A stretch of 64,000 bases of DNA from Billgrantia saliphila (GCF_002930105.1 NZ_PJRN01000011.1:62001-126000); one strand, 5' to 3'; counted from the first letter of the stretch, positions 17,876-28,756 are shown. Made by a program: numbers and translations. Notes: generated by a model not told the origin, from the sequence alone.

Positions 17876-20800
17876 TCATCGATCACTTTCGAGCTGCGGC
17901 GGATCGCCCGGCCGGGTGAAAATGTAGACCAGATCGACGGCCTGAGCGGCACCTGAAACGGCCTGCACATAGAAGTCACGCCACAGGGTATAGCGCAGCG
18001 TCAGCTCAGCGATCGGAGAGAAGATACCGACACCATAGCTGATGCGCAGATCCTCTGTCAGGTAGCCACTGACCACGACTTGGCTCTCGTCGCCGGATCC
18101 GGCTGTTTCCAAGGCCAGGTCGTCGATGCCGAACGCTTGGCCGATCGCTCCCACCGCGCTGCCGGTCCGCCCCAGCGTAAGGCCTACCAGCGCCGACGTC
18201 AGGGCGCCGTCGGCATCGCCATCCCTCGGCGCTCTGCCCCGCAGCAGGTAAGAAAGCGCTCGCGCCTCGTCCATCGCCGGCTCCGAGAAAATCGTCAGGG
18301 TCGGTTCGGCGGCGAAGCCGGTAACCCGGAGTCCCGCGATCACCCCGTCTTCGGTGACGTCGGGGTTACGAATGGCCTCGAAGTCGAGCAGCGGCTGATC
18401 GGGCGCGCCGCTGAACAGCAGCTCTCCTTGACGGATCAGCAGATCCTGGCCGAAGGCGCGGAAACGGCCATCCGTCAGATTGACGTCGCCGAACAGCTGC
18501 ACCGGCCCATCCTGCTGGCGCACTTCCAACGTTCCGGTGAGTCCGGTCTCGAGCCCTCGGGTGTCGAGCAGCATGTCGGGGCCCAGGTTGAGATTGATGA
18601 GCACATCGAGCCGCATGCCCGCCTCGCGCAGGGCCACCGCGGCGACCTCGTCGTTGCCCGCCGCGTCGTCGAGCGCCTCATTGCGCCTGGCGCGCTCCTC
18701 GTCGCGCCGGGTGATGACGATCTCGTCTGGGCTCGGGCTTACGGCCGCTGGCGGTGCCTCGCCGAGTTCCAGCCTCGCCCAGGGCACCTGCACGTCGCCA
18801 CGCACGCTCAGCAGTTCCGGATTGACGCGCACCTGTATATCGGGAGCGACGCGCAGCTGGCCGAATTGCGGCAGGGTAACCAACAGGGGACGGCGCGTGC
18901 CATCCAGGTCGAGCGCGATGCGCCATTCGTCGAGCGAAGGCCACTCGGCACTGCCATCGATCACCAGTCGCCCCTCATCGCTGGCGACATACCCCATGAT
19001 CCGTGCGGAATCACCGTTGAGTTCGACGCGAATGCGACCATCCTCGACGATCAGCGGAACGTCAAGGCCGCTGGCGCGCAACCCGTTCAGCTCGAGCGCC
19101 CCATCCAATTGCGGATTATCGCGCGTACCGCCTATCCTGACGCGCCCAGCGACTTCCCCTTCGAGCATATCGAGGCCGGAAGCCAGCGTGCGATAGCGCG
19201 ACAGATCGAGGCCATCCAGGGTCAAGGTACCGTCCAGCTCACCGCTGCCGGTGGGGTCACTCAGGCCGATATCGAGATCAAGACGACCGGCGTCGGAAAG
19301 CTCCAGGCCGAGATTCATCGCCGTGCGATCCTGGCTGGCGTCGATCGTCACGTTCAGACGGGTGTCCGGCATCGACCAGGGCTGGCCGTAGATATCCAGT
19401 CCTTCCAAATCCAGTTGGCTGTTCAAGTCCCCCTCGAGACTCCACTGACTCCCTCCCTGTCGCCACTGCAACTGCAGCTCGGCTTCGGTGGTGCCACTGG
19501 CCCGCCAGTCCTGGGGCAGCCAGGGATCGAGAATGTCCAGCGGCAGCCCCTGGACCGAAAGTGCCGCTCGTCCCTGTTCGGCGCCTGCCTCGAGGGTGTC
19601 GTCGAGACAGACACGCCCGCCCTGTTCGCGGCGCAGACAGAACGGTTGCACCCGGGCATTGCCGCCGGCGAGATCGGCGCGAAAGACGACCGGATCGTCG
19701 AGACGCAGCTCGCCATACTCCGTATCCACCTCGAGCGGTGTGATGCGACCGTCGTAGCGCTGCCGATCGTCCGACAACCCACCCTCGAGCACCAGCGAGG
19801 CGCGCGACATGGGCATGTCGCGACCGGCCGTGGCCTCCAGTGTGGCCCGATGTGATGATAGCCGCCCCTCGAGGTCGAGCGATGTTTCGCTGAAGCGTTG
19901 ACCGCCCGCTTCGAGCCCGCTGATATCGAGCGAAATATCCAGCTCGGGGTCGTCGAGTCCCTGGACGTTACCGGTCAACTGCAGCGCCTCGGCGCGATTG
20001 TCGGCGAAGGCCAGCTCGCTACCCTGGAGGTCCAGCTCCAGACGCGGCCGCTCGGGGCTTCCTCCCGTACCGAAGCGCCCGATCAGGCTGCCGCTCAACT
20101 CGTCGTGCAGATTTCCCAGCTCGAGCAGGCGAATATCGCCGTTCAGATCCATCCGCTGCTCCGAGATCGCACCGCTGGCGGTGACGCGGTTTTCACCCTG
20201 GCGGAAATCGAATCGCTCCACTTGCCATTGCATATCGCTGTCGCCCGCCAGGCTCGCCTCGAGCGATAGCGGCAGCTCCTGTAGCTCGCCGTCGATATTC
20301 AGCCGCGGCAAGCGCAACTGCCAGCCTTCGTCAGTCTGGATGAAAGACAAGTCCACATTGCCGCTCAGCCGGCCCTCCACGGCATCGGTGAACTGGCTCG
20401 GATCGACGTTGTCGAGTCGTGCCGTAGCCTCGACATCCAGTCCATCCTGCCACTCGATCCGGCCACGACTGACAACCGAGGCGTCACCCAGGCTCAGCGA
20501 TAGCGGTGTCCAGGCGAAGTGCTCGAAATCGCCGCTGCCCGACAGAGCCACGCGCACTAGAGGAATCTCGGGTCCTTCCAGACGCATCGACAACGCCGCC
20601 CGGTAGTCCACCAAGCTACCCGCCAGACGCAACTCAAGGTCCTCTACGATGTAGGGCTCGCTCGGCATGGCGTCCGGTGACTCGGGCAGCTCGCTGGTGA
20701 GGCGGGTGGGCAATGGCCATTGAAGCAACTCACTGCTCACCGAGGCGTTGAATGGCAGCGTCGGGTCCAGGACATCCGCCTGGGCGGTCAGCGTGGCATC

Positions 20801-22156
20801 GACAGGGCCTCGTGCATTCAACTCGGCATGCAGCTCGCCCAGGCTGCCGTCGAGTTGCAGATCGAGTCGCTGCCCCGCGAGCTCAGGCATGAGCTCAGGC
20901 AACCAGAGTGCGGCCGTTAGCCGTGCCTCCAGCGGGTAATCGTCACGCAGCTCGACTCGGGCCGTGAGGCTCGCATCGGCATCCAGGCTGGCAACGTCGA
21001 GCGAGTCGATCTCCACTACCTGCCCGCTCGCCTCGAGAGCCAGCGTCACGGTGCGCAGCGAATACTCGAAGGGACCACTGATCTCGATGCCCTCGAGGCG
21101 TATCTCTGGCGCCGAAACGGAAATCGGAAGAGAGATTTCCGGCAGAGCCAAGCGCTCACGCTCCTCCAACGGCACCTCCGGCACGTCGGGATCGCTTCCC
21201 TGGGTCACGGTGGCGGTGGCAGCAAGGGCCTCCTCGCTCAGCACGGAGCCATTAGCGCTCTGCTCCAGAGCCAGCCCGGCGGGACCGGTTGGCAGTTCCA
21301 CCATCAGCTCGATGAGACGCGTCGGCAGCAGGGTCAGCTCGTCCTCCTCGGCTTCGAGCCCGCTATCGAGCCGCTCCCAGGCGATCCTCGTCCCATCCGC
21401 CAAGCGCACGTCGACATCGCTCAATTCGATTTGCGGCGCATCGATCGCCATGGGGAAGCGGAAGGAAGGCGTCGAAGCCGGCGACGGTGCACTCTCTTCA
21501 GCTGCTTCCGCGCTAAGAACGGTGGTGGGCGCCGGGCTCTCGTCGGTAGTGGCGGCGGGCAGAACCACCCGCAGCCCCTCGGCACGCGTCGCCCCCAGAC
21601 GAAGCTGGGAGCGTTCGGCCTCGGCAGCCGAGCGGAGGGTGTCGAGCGCGATGTGCGTGCCGTCGGCCAAGCGCATCTCGACGTCGTCGAGAGCGAGTTC
21701 CCGTACCTCTACCGGAAATGGCAGCTGAATCGAGCGAGTGCCGCCGGTGTCTTCATCTGTGGGCTCGTCAGCGGCAGCTTCACCGGCAGCCAGGCGCACC
21801 TGCCCTCCTTCCAGCGCCAAGCGATCGAGACATAACCGGCCGCGCAATAGGCAATCCTCGGCCCAGGCGAGCTCGAGGCGATCGGCAACCACCTCGGTGG
21901 CGCCGGCCTCGAGACGAAAGCCATGCAGCACGAGGCGATCCAGCGGTGCGCCTTCGACGCGTTCCAGCTCGTAGAAGCCGCGCTTGGCCCCTTCCTCGAG
22001 CAGCAGCCCAGCCCCCCAGGGCGACAGCGCCAGGCCGAGCACTAGCACAACGACGCCGAGAGCCAGCAGGAAAAGTACGATGACCAACCGCAGCAGTGAC
22101 CAGAACAGCCGGCGAGCCCTCAAAACTCCGGACCGATGGCGAAGTGAAGACGCCAC
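17876..22156 (-). CDS. tamB: Translocation and assembly module protein TamB
   Basis: This 1426-residue protein is an AsmA-like bridge anchored in the inner membrane that spans the periplasm and works with TamA. It is implicated in outer-membrane protein insertion and phospholipid transport. One membrane helix occupies residues about 15-45, followed by a very long repetitive beta-strand region and the C-terminal DUF490 domain ending in [20 protein letters not shown]. The GTG start at 22156 is chosen because GAGGAG lies six bases upstream; this overlaps the tamA 3' end by 37 bp, typical of translational coupling. Residues about 60-350 are rich in Glu/Ala and Ser/Pro linkers. Confidence 0.95.
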   Translation of the reverse strand: MASSLRHRSGVLRARRLFWSLLRLVIVLFLLALGVVVLVLGLALSPWGAGLLLEEGAKRGFYELERVEGAPLDRLVLHGFRLEAGATEVVADRLELAWAEDCLLRGRLCLDRLALEGGQVRLAAGEAAADEPTDEDTGGTRSIQLPFPVEVRELALDDVEMRLADGTHIALDTLRSAAEAERSQLRLGATRAEGLRVVLPAATTDESPAPTTVLSAEAAEESAPSPASTPSFRFPMAIDAPQIELSDVDVRLADGTRIAWERLDSGLEAEEDELTLLPTRLIELMVELPTGPAGLALEQSANGSVLSEEALAATATVTQGSDPDVPEVPLEERERLALPEISLPISVSAPEIRLEGIEISGPFEYSLRTVTLALEASGQVVEIDSLDVASLDADASLTARVELRDDYPLEARLTAALWLPELMPELAGQRLDLQLDGSLGELHAELNARGPVDATLTAQADVLDPTLPFNASVSSELLQWPLPTRLTSELPESPDAMPSEPYIVEDLELRLAGSLVDYRAALSMRLEGPEIPLVRVALSGSGDFEHFAWTPLSLSLGDASVVSRGRIEWQDGLDVEATARLDNVDPSQFTDAVEGRLSGNVDLSFIQTDEGWQLRLPRLNIDGELQELPLSLEASLAGDSDMQWQVERFDFRQGENRVTASGAISEQRMDLNGDIRLLELGNLHDELSGSLIGRFGTGGSPERPRLELDLQGSELAFADNRAEALQLTGNVQGLDDPELDISLDISGLEAGGQRFSETSLDLEGRLSSHRATLEATAGRDMPMSRASLVLEGGLSDDRQRYDGRITPLEVDTEYGELRLDDPVVFRADLAGGNARVQPFCLRREQGGRVCLDDTLEAGAEQGRAALSVQGLPLDILDPWLPQDWRASGTTEAELQLQWRQGGSQWSLEGDLNSQLDLEGLDIYGQPWSMPDTRLNVTIDASQDRTAMNLGLELSDAGRLDLDIGLSDPTGSGELDGTLTLDGLDLSRYRTLASGLDMLEGEVAGRVRIGGTRDNPQLDGALELNGLRASGLDVPLIVEDGRIRVELNGDSARIMGYVASDEGRLVIDGSAEWPSLDEWRIALDLDGTRRPLLVTLPQFGQLRVAPDIQVRVNPELLSVRGDVQVPWARLELGEAPPAAVSPSPDEIVITRRDEERARRNEALDDAAGNDEVAAVALREAGMRLDVLINLNLGPDMLLDTRGLETGLTGTLEVRQQDGPVQLFGDVNLTDGRFRAFGQDLLIRQGELLFSGAPDQPLLDFEAIRNPDVTEDGVIAGLRVTGFAAEPTLTIFSEPAMDEARALSYLLRGRAPRDGDADGALTSALVGLTLGRTGSAVGAIGQAFGIDDLALETAGSGDESQVVVSGYLTEDLRISYGVGIFSPIAELTLRYTLWRDFYVQAVSGAAQAVDLVYIFTRPGDPPQLESDR

Positions 22157-23991
22157 GAATTCTCCTCGTCGTCGAAGGGATGAGCGATGTCGAAGCGTAC
22201 CGGGCCGACGGGAGACACCCAGCGCACGCCCAGGCCGGCGCCGGTGTTCAGCGATTCCGGCCACCAGTCGTCGAAGGCGTCGCCGCTGTCAATGAAGGCG
22301 GCTCCCCACCAGTCACCGGTTACGCGACGCTGCAGCTCGACGCTGCCGGCCAGAAGCTGCTGGCCGCCACGCAGCCGACCTTCCTCATTACGGGGAGCCA
22401 GGGTTTCGTAGCCATAGCCGCGCACCGAACGATCCCCGCCGGCGAAGAATCGCAGCGAAGGGGGAATCTTTGAGAAATCGCTGGTTTCGATGGCGCCCAG
22501 GTCCAGACGCGTTACGAATCGGAGGTCGTCTCCGAACATGCGAATCCACTGGGTGTCGCCGGTCATGCGCAAAAATTCGGCGTCGGAACCCCAGACGTCG
22601 CTGGAGTACTCGAAAGCGATGCGCTGCCGATCGCCCCAAGTGGGAAAGCGTGGGTTGCGAGTGCGCGTGCGCGACCAACTGACCCCGGGATAGTAGATGA
22701 AGACCTGCTCGGCTTCGCCCCCCTGAGTGAAATCCTCGTAAGTGGCTCGCACGAACAGCGTCTGTACCCAGAGATTGTCGAATTCCCAGCGCCGGGCGAA
22801 TTCAACCGTCGCCTCGTTGGTACGCGTATCCTCGTTGTCCTGATGGCGAAGCCCGTACTGGAGCCGGTACTGATCTCGCAGCGGATCGTCGAGTGGCATC
22901 AGGTAGGTGCCGGTCAAACGCTGATCCGGCTGCGAGATGAAGAAATCATGCTCCAGACTGTGCCCGTAGCGGTTGACCCAAGGCTGGTTCCAGCCGAAAT
23001 GGAGTCGCGGCCCAACGTCGGTGGCGTAGCCGATGCCGGTCTCGAACTGATGGCGATCGGCGGGTGTCACCGAGACATCCACGGGCATCACGGGGCGCTC
23101 GGCGACATGCAAGTTAGTGGCGGCGGACAAGGCTTCTGCGGAAAGGCGCGGCCGTTCGGCCTGTCGCGCTCGCTCGGCCATATCGCGGGGCAGCGAGGCC
23201 TCTCCCTGGGTACCGACTTCGTTCCACCAGCCCAGGGTGGGCGGCGAGAGTGCCAGCTCGCGCCGGGAATCCAGGCGCGGGCGCACGCTCACCGAGCTGA
23301 ACCAGTTCGTCTGGCCCAGCCGCTGGGCATAGAGCGCCACCTGGCCGGCGAGATAGGGTTCGCCCGGCTCGAACGGAGCCAGCCGGTGCAAGCGATCCCT
23401 GACGATATGGCTGCCACGGATCGTCACGTCGCCGAAGTCGTAGCGACGACCGCTATCCAGCGCCAGGTAGAGGCGCGCGCTCTCGTCGAAGGGTCGGACC
23501 TCCATGCGCCGATCGGTGAAGGACCAATCGAAGTAGCCGCGCTCCAGCGCAAGACTGGCCAGGCGCCCGCGCAGCCGATCCCAGGGGGCGTGCACCAGGG
23601 GGTCTCCCTCCTCCAACGGGAAGGCGTCTATCGCCTCCTCGAAGGGAGCGTCACGGGCGGCATCGCCCTGCAGGCGAATGTCCACCCGCTCGACTACGAC
23701 CTGGGGGCCCGAATCGATCGCCAGCTCGACATGGCGAGGCGGATCTCGCTCATCCAGTTGCGGCCGCACTCGCGGCTCGTAATAGCCGTAGACGCGCATG
23801 GCCTCCCGGGTACGACGCACCACCTCGCCCTCCAGGCGACGACGATCGTACTGAGCGGCGTCCAGGTCACTCAAGTAGTAGCGAACGTTGTCCGCTACAT
23901 CGCCTTCCAGTCCCTCGATACGCGCCTCGAGGGCCATCGCGGCGTGTGCCATGCCGAAGCACAGGCAGAAAACCGCTACTCGTGAAACCAT
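22120..23991 (-). CDS. tamA: Translocation and assembly module outer-membrane protein TamA
   Basis: This 623-residue Omp85-family protein has a signal peptide (residues about 1-20), three POTRA domains (about 22-260) and a 16-strand barrel (about 320-623). The barrel carries the conserved lid motif FFAGGDRSVRGYGY and ends in LHFAIGPEF, a terminal aromatic outer-membrane signature. A Pro/Ala/Glu-rich stretch of roughly 60-70 residues separates POTRA3 from the first barrel strand (TGIGYATDVGPRLHFGW); E. coli TamA has only a short linker there. AAGGGAAGG precedes the ATG. It overlaps tamB. Confidence 0.95.
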   Translation of the reverse strand: MVSRVAVFCLCFGMAHAAMALEARIEGLEGDVADNVRYYLSDLDAAQYDRRRLEGEVVRRTREAMRVYGYYEPRVRPQLDERDPPRHVELAIDSGPQVVVERVDIRLQGDAARDAPFEEAIDAFPLEEGDPLVHAPWDRLRGRLASLALERGYFDWSFTDRRMEVRPFDESARLYLALDSGRRYDFGDVTIRGSHIVRDRLHRLAPFEPGEPYLAGQVALYAQRLGQTNWFSSVSVRPRLDSRRELALSPPTLGWWNEVGTQGEASLPRDMAERARQAERPRLSAEALSAATNLHVAERPVMPVDVSVTPADRHQFETGIGYATDVGPRLHFGWNQPWVNRYGHSLEHDFFISQPDQRLTGTYLMPLDDPLRDQYRLQYGLRHQDNEDTRTNEATVEFARRWEFDNLWVQTLFVRATYEDFTQGGEAEQVFIYYPGVSWSRTRTRNPRFPTWGDRQRIAFEYSSDVWGSDAEFLRMTGDTQWIRMFGDDLRFVTRLDLGAIETSDFSKIPPSLRFFAGGDRSVRGYGYETLAPRNEEGRLRGGQQLLAGSVELQRRVTGDWWGAAFIDSGDAFDDWWPESLNTGAGLGVRWVSPVGPVRFDIAHPFDDEENSWRLHFAIGPEF

Positions 23992-24055
23992 GCGCCTTCC
24001 CTTGCGTCGACTTCGCTACTCGACTCCATGTCTGACGTATCTCATGCTCGGTCCG

Positions 24056-24949
24056 CTACTGCAAGGCCTCGAGTCCGGCACTCAGCGTCAGTTGCTCCTG
24101 GCGCAGTTCCCGCAGCTCCGCCTCCATGGTCGACAGCCTCGCCTGAAGCTGGCCGACGACCTGCTCGCCCGCCTGCCGTCCAGCCAGTTCTTCCATCTCG
24201 CTGGACATACCCTCGAGGCTCTCCGACAGGTCCTGCAGGCGAGTTCCCAGCTCGTCATGTCGCGTCTGCATACGCTCATCCAGCGCTGCCAGACGCTCCT
24301 CGAACCCGGCCTCCGCTTCCTGTATCGCCTCGGCCAACTCCTCCTGGCGCTGTTGCAACGCTTCGAGCTGGCTAGTCTGGCGCTGATTGACGGCATCCAG
24401 GGCAGCGATCCGCTCCGCCAGCGCCTCGCGCCCCTCCACGCCCGCCCGTTCCAGCGAGTCCAGGGAAGTCCTCACGGCACTGATCAACGCATCACGGGTG
24501 TCAGCCTCCTCGATCAAAGTATCGAGCCTTGCCACGGAATCGTCGAGGCGTTCGTCGATAGCCTCGAAGCGCGAGGCCTCTCGCTCCACGACCTGCCGCA
24601 CCTCGACCTCCTGACTCGCCAGCCGGGCGACCATGGATTCGGCGTGATCCTCAACGGAAGAGAGCCGCGATTCGATGTTCTCCAAGCGGTCTCCGCGCCC
24701 CTCCTCGGCATCGAAGCGTGCATGTACATTCGACATTTCCGACGATATCTGCTGCATCTGGGCCTCGAGCCGCATCCGCTCCTGCCAACCGAGCCAGACC
24801 ACGACGATCAGCGCCGCCAGCAGCAGCAGGACCGCGAACTTCAGAGGCCACAGCCGAGGGCTCGGAGAAGCGTGACGGCGCGACCGAGTCAGGCTGGAAT
24901 CGGGATCGGGCACGATGGGACGTCGCTCGGAAGGACGCGCTTCGGGCAT
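24056..24949 (-). CDS. Single-pass membrane coiled-coil protein
   Basis: This 297-residue protein has a basic, Pro/Ser-rich N-terminus (residues 1-32), one membrane helix (LKFAVLLLLAALIVVVWLGW, about 36-55) and then a coiled coil rich in Glu, Arg, Leu and Ala to the C-terminus. The expected topology places the coiled coil in the periplasm. I recognise no catalytic domain. AAGGAG precedes the start. It lies 64 bp upstream of tamA and 77 bp downstream of the UDP-glucose-dehydrogenase-like gene on the same strand, so a role in envelope assembly is a contextual guess. Confidence 0.75.
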   Translation of the reverse strand: MPEARPSERRPIVPDPDSSLTRSRRHASPSPRLWPLKFAVLLLLAALIVVVWLGWQERMRLEAQMQQISSEMSNVHARFDAEEGRGDRLENIESRLSSVEDHAESMVARLASQEVEVRQVVEREASRFEAIDERLDDSVARLDTLIEEADTRDALISAVRTSLDSLERAGVEGREALAERIAALDAVNQRQTSQLEALQQRQEELAEAIQEAEAGFEERLAALDERMQTRHDELGTRLQDLSESLEGMSSEMEELAGRQAGEQVVGQLQARLSTMEAELRELRQEQLTLSAGLEALQ

Positions 24950-25026
24950 GGCAAACTCCTTATCGGCAGGTGCTGCAGGCGCCCACGCATTGTAAGCGTA
25001 TCAGGCACCTGCCGCATTCCACGACC

Positions 25027-26328
25027 TCAACGCGTCGAGCGCGGATCGGCGCGGCGGCCAATGCCGCGATAGACGAGGCCCCAGCCGGCCACATGGAAAG
25101 GATCGTAGATGTTGCGCCCGTCCAGCAGCAGGCGCTCACGCAGCAGTTCGGCCAGGCGCGGCCAGTCGGGATTCCAGTAGTGCTTCCACTCCGTCACCAG
25201 CATCAGCGCATCGGCCCCTTCACAAGCGGCATAGGGATCGCTGTCGAACAGGGTGAGCAAGGGATGCTCGCCGACCTCTTCCCGCAGTGCCGGGGTGGCG
25301 GCCGGGTCGTGCAGCTGTACGTGCACGCCTTGCGCCCACAAAGCCCTGAGCAGGGTCAGCACCGGCGCATGATCGATGCGGGCGGAGCCTGGCTTGAACG
25401 CCGCCCCCCAGATGGCCAGAGTGCGACCTTCGAGCTGGCCATGGAAGTGAGTCCACAGTTTGCGGAACAATGTCTCCTTCTTCTGCTCGTTGATGTCGAG
25501 CACCTGCTCGAGGAGCGCCGAGTGTCGTCCGCTAGCCTCCTGCACGTCGGCCAGGCGCATCAGGTCGCGCGAGAAATGAGGGCCGCCGAAGCCGCAGCCA
25601 GGGTAGAGATATTCGTAGCCGATGCGCGAATCGGCTCCCATCCCCTGGCGCACGTACTCGACATCGACGCCGAGGCTGTCGGCAAGCCCTGCAATCTCGT
25701 TCATGTAGCTGATCCGCGTGGCGAGCATGCCAATGGTGGCAAGCTTGGTCAGCTCGGCCGCTCGCCGGGGCATCAGTTGCATGACGTCGCGACGTCGATT
25801 GAAGGCTCGCAGCAGCTCACGCACCTGCGCTTCGGCGCCCTCATCGTCGCAGCCGAGAAGCCAGCGTCCCGACCGGGTGAAGCTGGCCCATGCCCGCCCC
25901 TCCTCGATCATGTCGACGAGGGCCACCGCCCGGCGTTCGCCATCCTTCAGGCGCGCCTCCAGGCGCTCGGTCTCGCCGACAGGGAAGGTCGAGTTGTTGA
26001 CCAATGTCAGCGGGCCATCCTGACGCTCGGCGACACGTGCGGCCAGTTCGCCCGCCTCTTCACGCTGTTCGGGCGAAAGGGCCAGCCAGAGAATATCTAC
26101 TCGCTGCGGTGCGACATCCTCACCGTTGGCCACGACCAGAGTGCCCTGCTCCAGGCCTTCTTCCAGTCGGGCCAGAAGGTCCGGCTCGCGGCGCAGCCAG
26201 TCGGCCGCTCGCAGAGCCGGCCAGCGCATCGTTTCGTGAGGCACCCAATGCACGTGGTGGCCCACCCAGGAGAGCGCCGCAGCGGCTGTGGCCGCTGCGA
26301 GCTCGCTACCGTGTAGCTCGATTCGCAT
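25027..26328 (-). CDS. Catalytically degenerate UDP-glucose dehydrogenase-like protein
   Basis: This 433-residue protein keeps the three-domain layout of nucleotide-sugar dehydrogenases, recognisable in NNSTFPVGETERL, MLATRISYMNEIAGLADSLG, PGCGFGGPHFSRD and LAIWGAAFKPGSARID. Key residues are lost. The nucleophilic Cys is His251, the Asn that follows the active-site Lys by four residues is Ile199 (Lys195 is kept), and the N-terminal GxGxxG loop reads ELHGSELAAATA. NAD binding and oxidation of UDP-glucose are therefore doubtful. The ATG at 26328 is preferred (GGAG eight bases upstream) over a GTG at 26335-26337 that overlaps the galU stop. It follows galU directly. Confidence 0.85.
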   Translation of the reverse strand: MRIELHGSELAAATAAAALSWVGHHVHWVPHETMRWPALRAADWLRREPDLLARLEEGLEQGTLVVANGEDVAPQRVDILWLALSPEQREEAGELAARVAERQDGPLTLVNNSTFPVGETERLEARLKDGERRAVALVDMIEEGRAWASFTRSGRWLLGCDDEGAEAQVRELLRAFNRRRDVMQLMPRRAAELTKLATIGMLATRISYMNEIAGLADSLGVDVEYVRQGMGADSRIGYEYLYPGCGFGGPHFSRDLMRLADVQEASGRHSALLEQVLDINEQKKETLFRKLWTHFHGQLEGRTLAIWGAAFKPGSARIDHAPVLTLLRALWAQGVHVQLHDPAATPALREEVGEHPLLTLFDSDPYAACEGADALMLVTEWKHYWNPDWPRLAELLRERLLLDGRNIYDPFHVAGWGLVYRGIGRRADPRSTR

Positions 26329-26333
26329 GGCAC

Positions 26334-27224
26334 TCACTCCGCTTGGCTATAGCGAGCGAGGAGTTCGCGGAAACCCTCGCCGAAGCGCGGATGGCGACGG
26401 GCATAGGCAAGCGTGGCCTCGAGATAGCCGAGCTGATGCCCGCAGTCGTAGGTCTTGCCGCGCATGCGCCAGGCATCGACACCGACATCGCTGCGCAGCG
26501 TCTCGATCGCGTCGGTCAGTTGGATCTCGTTACCGGCGCCCGGCGGTGTCTCGGCCAGCAGGGCGAAGATGCTGCCCGGCAGCACGTAGCGCCCGATCAC
26601 GGCCAGATTGGACGGCGCCTCCTCGCGCGACGGCTTCTCGACCACGCCGGCCAGGGGGCACGACTTGCCGGCAGCCGGCGGTTCACCTTCCGGCTTGACG
26701 ATACCGTACTTGTGCACCTGCTCCCACGGCACTTCCTCTACCATCAACTGCGAGCGCCCGCTGGCTTCGTAGGCATCGAGCATGCCCGCCAGGTCGTTGC
26801 GCGACTGCCCTTCATCGTCGACCAGCACGTCGGGCAGCAGCACGGCGAAGGGCTCGTCGTCGCCGATCACGGGGCGCGCGCAAAGCACGGCGTGTCCGAG
26901 GCCCAGCGGCTCATGCTGGCGCACGCTGATGATGTTGACGTCCTCGGGAATGATCGCGTGCAATTCGTCCAACAGGTCCTGCTTGTTCTTCGCCTCGAGG
27001 GTGGCCTCGAGCTCGTAATGCGTGTCGAAGTGGTTCTCGATGGCGCTCTTGCTGGCATGGGTCACCAGCACGATGTCGCGTATGCCGGCCGCCACCGCTT
27101 CGTTGACCACATATTGGATCACGGGGCGGTCGACGATGGTGATCATCTCCTTGGGAATCGCCTTGGATGCCGGCAGGCAGCGGGTTCCGAAACCGGCTAC
27201 AGGCAGAACGGCCTTGCGAATCAT
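26334..27224 (-). CDS. galU: UTP--glucose-1-phosphate uridylyltransferase
   Basis: This 296-residue enzyme makes UDP-glucose from UTP and glucose 1-phosphate. The nucleotide-binding signature near the N-terminus is VLPVAGFGTRCLPASKAIPK, followed by VDRPVIQYVVNEAVAAGI and the sugar-binding VVEKPSREEAPSNLA. Length matches GalU. Its stop lies five bases before the chosen start of the dehydrogenase-like gene, so the two are co-transcribed, an arrangement usual for galU with a genuine ugd. Confidence 0.96.
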   Translation of the reverse strand: MIRKAVLPVAGFGTRCLPASKAIPKEMITIVDRPVIQYVVNEAVAAGIRDIVLVTHASKSAIENHFDTHYELEATLEAKNKQDLLDELHAIIPEDVNIISVRQHEPLGLGHAVLCARPVIGDDEPFAVLLPDVLVDDEGQSRNDLAGMLDAYEASGRSQLMVEEVPWEQVHKYGIVKPEGEPPAAGKSCPLAGVVEKPSREEAPSNLAVIGRYVLPGSIFALLAETPPGAGNEIQLTDAIETLRSDVGVDAWRMRGKTYDCGHQLGYLEATLAYARRHPRFGEGFRELLARYSQAE

Positions 27225-27377
27225 GGTGCCTTCCTTGTCAATGGATGGATGACTCTGCCCGGACCCGTCACCGTTTCCATCATGGGAAAGCCCGGGCAGC
27301 TACGGGTAGAATAGAGCATGATACCGAAGGTAAAGAATGTTGCCAGGGCGACAGACCAATTGACACGGAGAGACCAC

Positions 27378-28097
27378 ATGAGCGCAAGCCTCCATCCCAA
27401 CGTCGACCAGGGCGAGATCGCCAAGTTCGAGGCGCTCGCCAGTCGCTGGTGGGATCCGCACAGCGAGTTCAAGCCGCTGCACGAGATCAACCCGCTGCGC
27501 CTGGATTTCATCGACGCGCGTTGTGGCCTGGCGGGACGCAAGGTGCTCGACGTCGGCTGTGGGGGCGGCATCCTGGCCGAGGCCATGGCCCATCGTGGAG
27601 CGCACGTGACGGGCATCGACATGGGCGAGGCACCGCTCGGCGTGGCCCGCCTGCATGCGCTGGAGAGCGGCGTGGAAGTCGAGTATCGCCAGGCCAGCGC
27701 CGAAGTACTGGCCGTGGAGCAGCCCGGCCACTACGACGTAGTGACCTGCCTGGAAATGCTGGAACACGTACCCGATCCCGGTTCGGTCATCAGCGCCTGC
27801 GCCACCCTGGTCAAGCCCGGCGGGCACCTGTTCTTTTCGACGATCAATCGCAACCCCAAGGCCTATGCCCTGGCCATCGTCGGCGCCGAGTACCTGCTCC
27901 AGCTGCTGCCTCGCGGCACGCACGAGTATCGCAAGTTTATCCGCCCCTCGGAGCTGGCGGGGTGGTGTCGGGAACATGGTCTTGAGGTGCGCGAGCAGAG
28001 CGGCCTCACCTACAACCCGCTGACGCGACGGTACCGCCTCGCACCCCGCGACGTCTCGGTCAACTACCTGATGCATTGCCGACGGGAGACGGCATGA
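27378..28097 (+). CDS. ubiG: Ubiquinone biosynthesis O-methyltransferase UbiG
   Basis: This 239-residue class I methyltransferase catalyses both O-methylations of ubiquinone synthesis using SAM. The N-terminal [20 protein letters not shown] is typical of UbiG, motif I is [16 protein letters not shown], and the C-terminal region carries [19 protein letters not shown]. The ATG at 27378 has GGAGA upstream; a longer form from 27318 is not supported. It overlaps mupP by four bases. Divergent from galU. Confidence 0.96.
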   Translation: MSASLHPNVDQGEIAKFEALASRWWDPHSEFKPLHEINPLRLDFIDARCGLAGRKVLDVGCGGGILAEAMAHRGAHVTGIDMGEAPLGVARLHALESGVEVEYRQASAEVLAVEQPGHYDVVTCLEMLEHVPDPGSVISACATLVKPGGHLFFSTINRNPKAYALAIVGAEYLLQLLPRGTHEYRKFIRPSELAGWCREHGLEVREQSGLTYNPLTRRYRLAPRDVSVNYLMHCRRETA

Positions 28098-28756
28098 CGA
28101 ATGCCCCACGTGCCCTGCTGTTCGACCTCGACGGCACACTAGTCGATACCGCCCCGGATCTGGCGCGGGCCACCAATGCGCTGCGAACCCATCATGGCCT
28201 CGAACCGCTGCCCTATTCGGCGATCCGCGCCCAGGTGTCGAATGGCGGCAGTGCCCTGGTGACCCTGGCACTCGGTCTGGAAAAGCTCCATCCGGAGCAT
28301 GACGCGGCGCGCCGGTTCCTGCTGGACGCCTACGGCGAAGCCGTGGCCGTGGAGAGCTGTCTATTCCCTCACCTGGAACGACTGTTGGCAGACTGCGAGA
28401 CACGCCGTCGACCCTGGGGAATCGTCACCAACAAGCCGCGCGCCTATGCCGCACCGCTGATCGATGCGCTGGGACTACGCCCCGGCGCCCTGCTCTGCGC
28501 CGACGATCTCCCGGTCAGGAAACCTTCTCCCGAGCCGCTGCTGGCGGCGGCACGGCAACTGGATGTACCCCCCGACGCCTGCTGGTATATCGGCGACCAC
28601 GTGCGCGACATGCAGGCGGCGCGCGCCGCCTGCATGACCGCCGTGGCCGTCGGCTATGGCTATATCGAAGAGGGCGACGACTATCACAGCTGGCCGGCCG
28701 ATCTCTGGTTCGAGACCTGCGACTCACTGGTGGCAGCGCTGCTCGAAACGGCTTGA
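28094..28756 (+). CDS. mupP: N-acetylmuramic acid 6-phosphate phosphatase MupP (HAD family)
   Basis: This 220-residue HAD phosphatase has the nucleophile motif [16 protein letters not shown], motif II/III parts IVTNKPR and KPSPEPLL, and motif [15 protein letters not shown]. It would often be annotated as phosphoglycolate phosphatase (Gph). The ubiG-mupP order, with a yciK-type SDR next to it, is the same neighbourhood as in Pseudomonas, where the product dephosphorylates MurNAc 6-phosphate in the MurU cell-wall recycling route. The function is therefore assigned mainly from context. The ATG overlaps the ubiG stop (ATGA). Confidence 0.85.
   Translation: MTNAPRALLFDLDGTLVDTAPDLARATNALRTHHGLEPLPYSAIRAQVSNGGSALVTLALGLEKLHPEHDAARRFLLDAYGEAVAVESCLFPHLERLLADCETRRRPWGIVTNKPRAYAAPLIDALGLRPGALLCADDLPVRKPSPEPLLAAARQLDVPPDACWYIGDHVRDMQAARAACMTAVAVGYGYIEEGDDYHSWPADLWFETCDSLVAALLETA

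Noticed and set aside
18080-19855. 591-codon open frame antisense to tamB
   Set aside because: tamB has clear family sequence and a ribosome-binding site. The antisense frame has no recognisable domain and is typical of long GC-rich genes.
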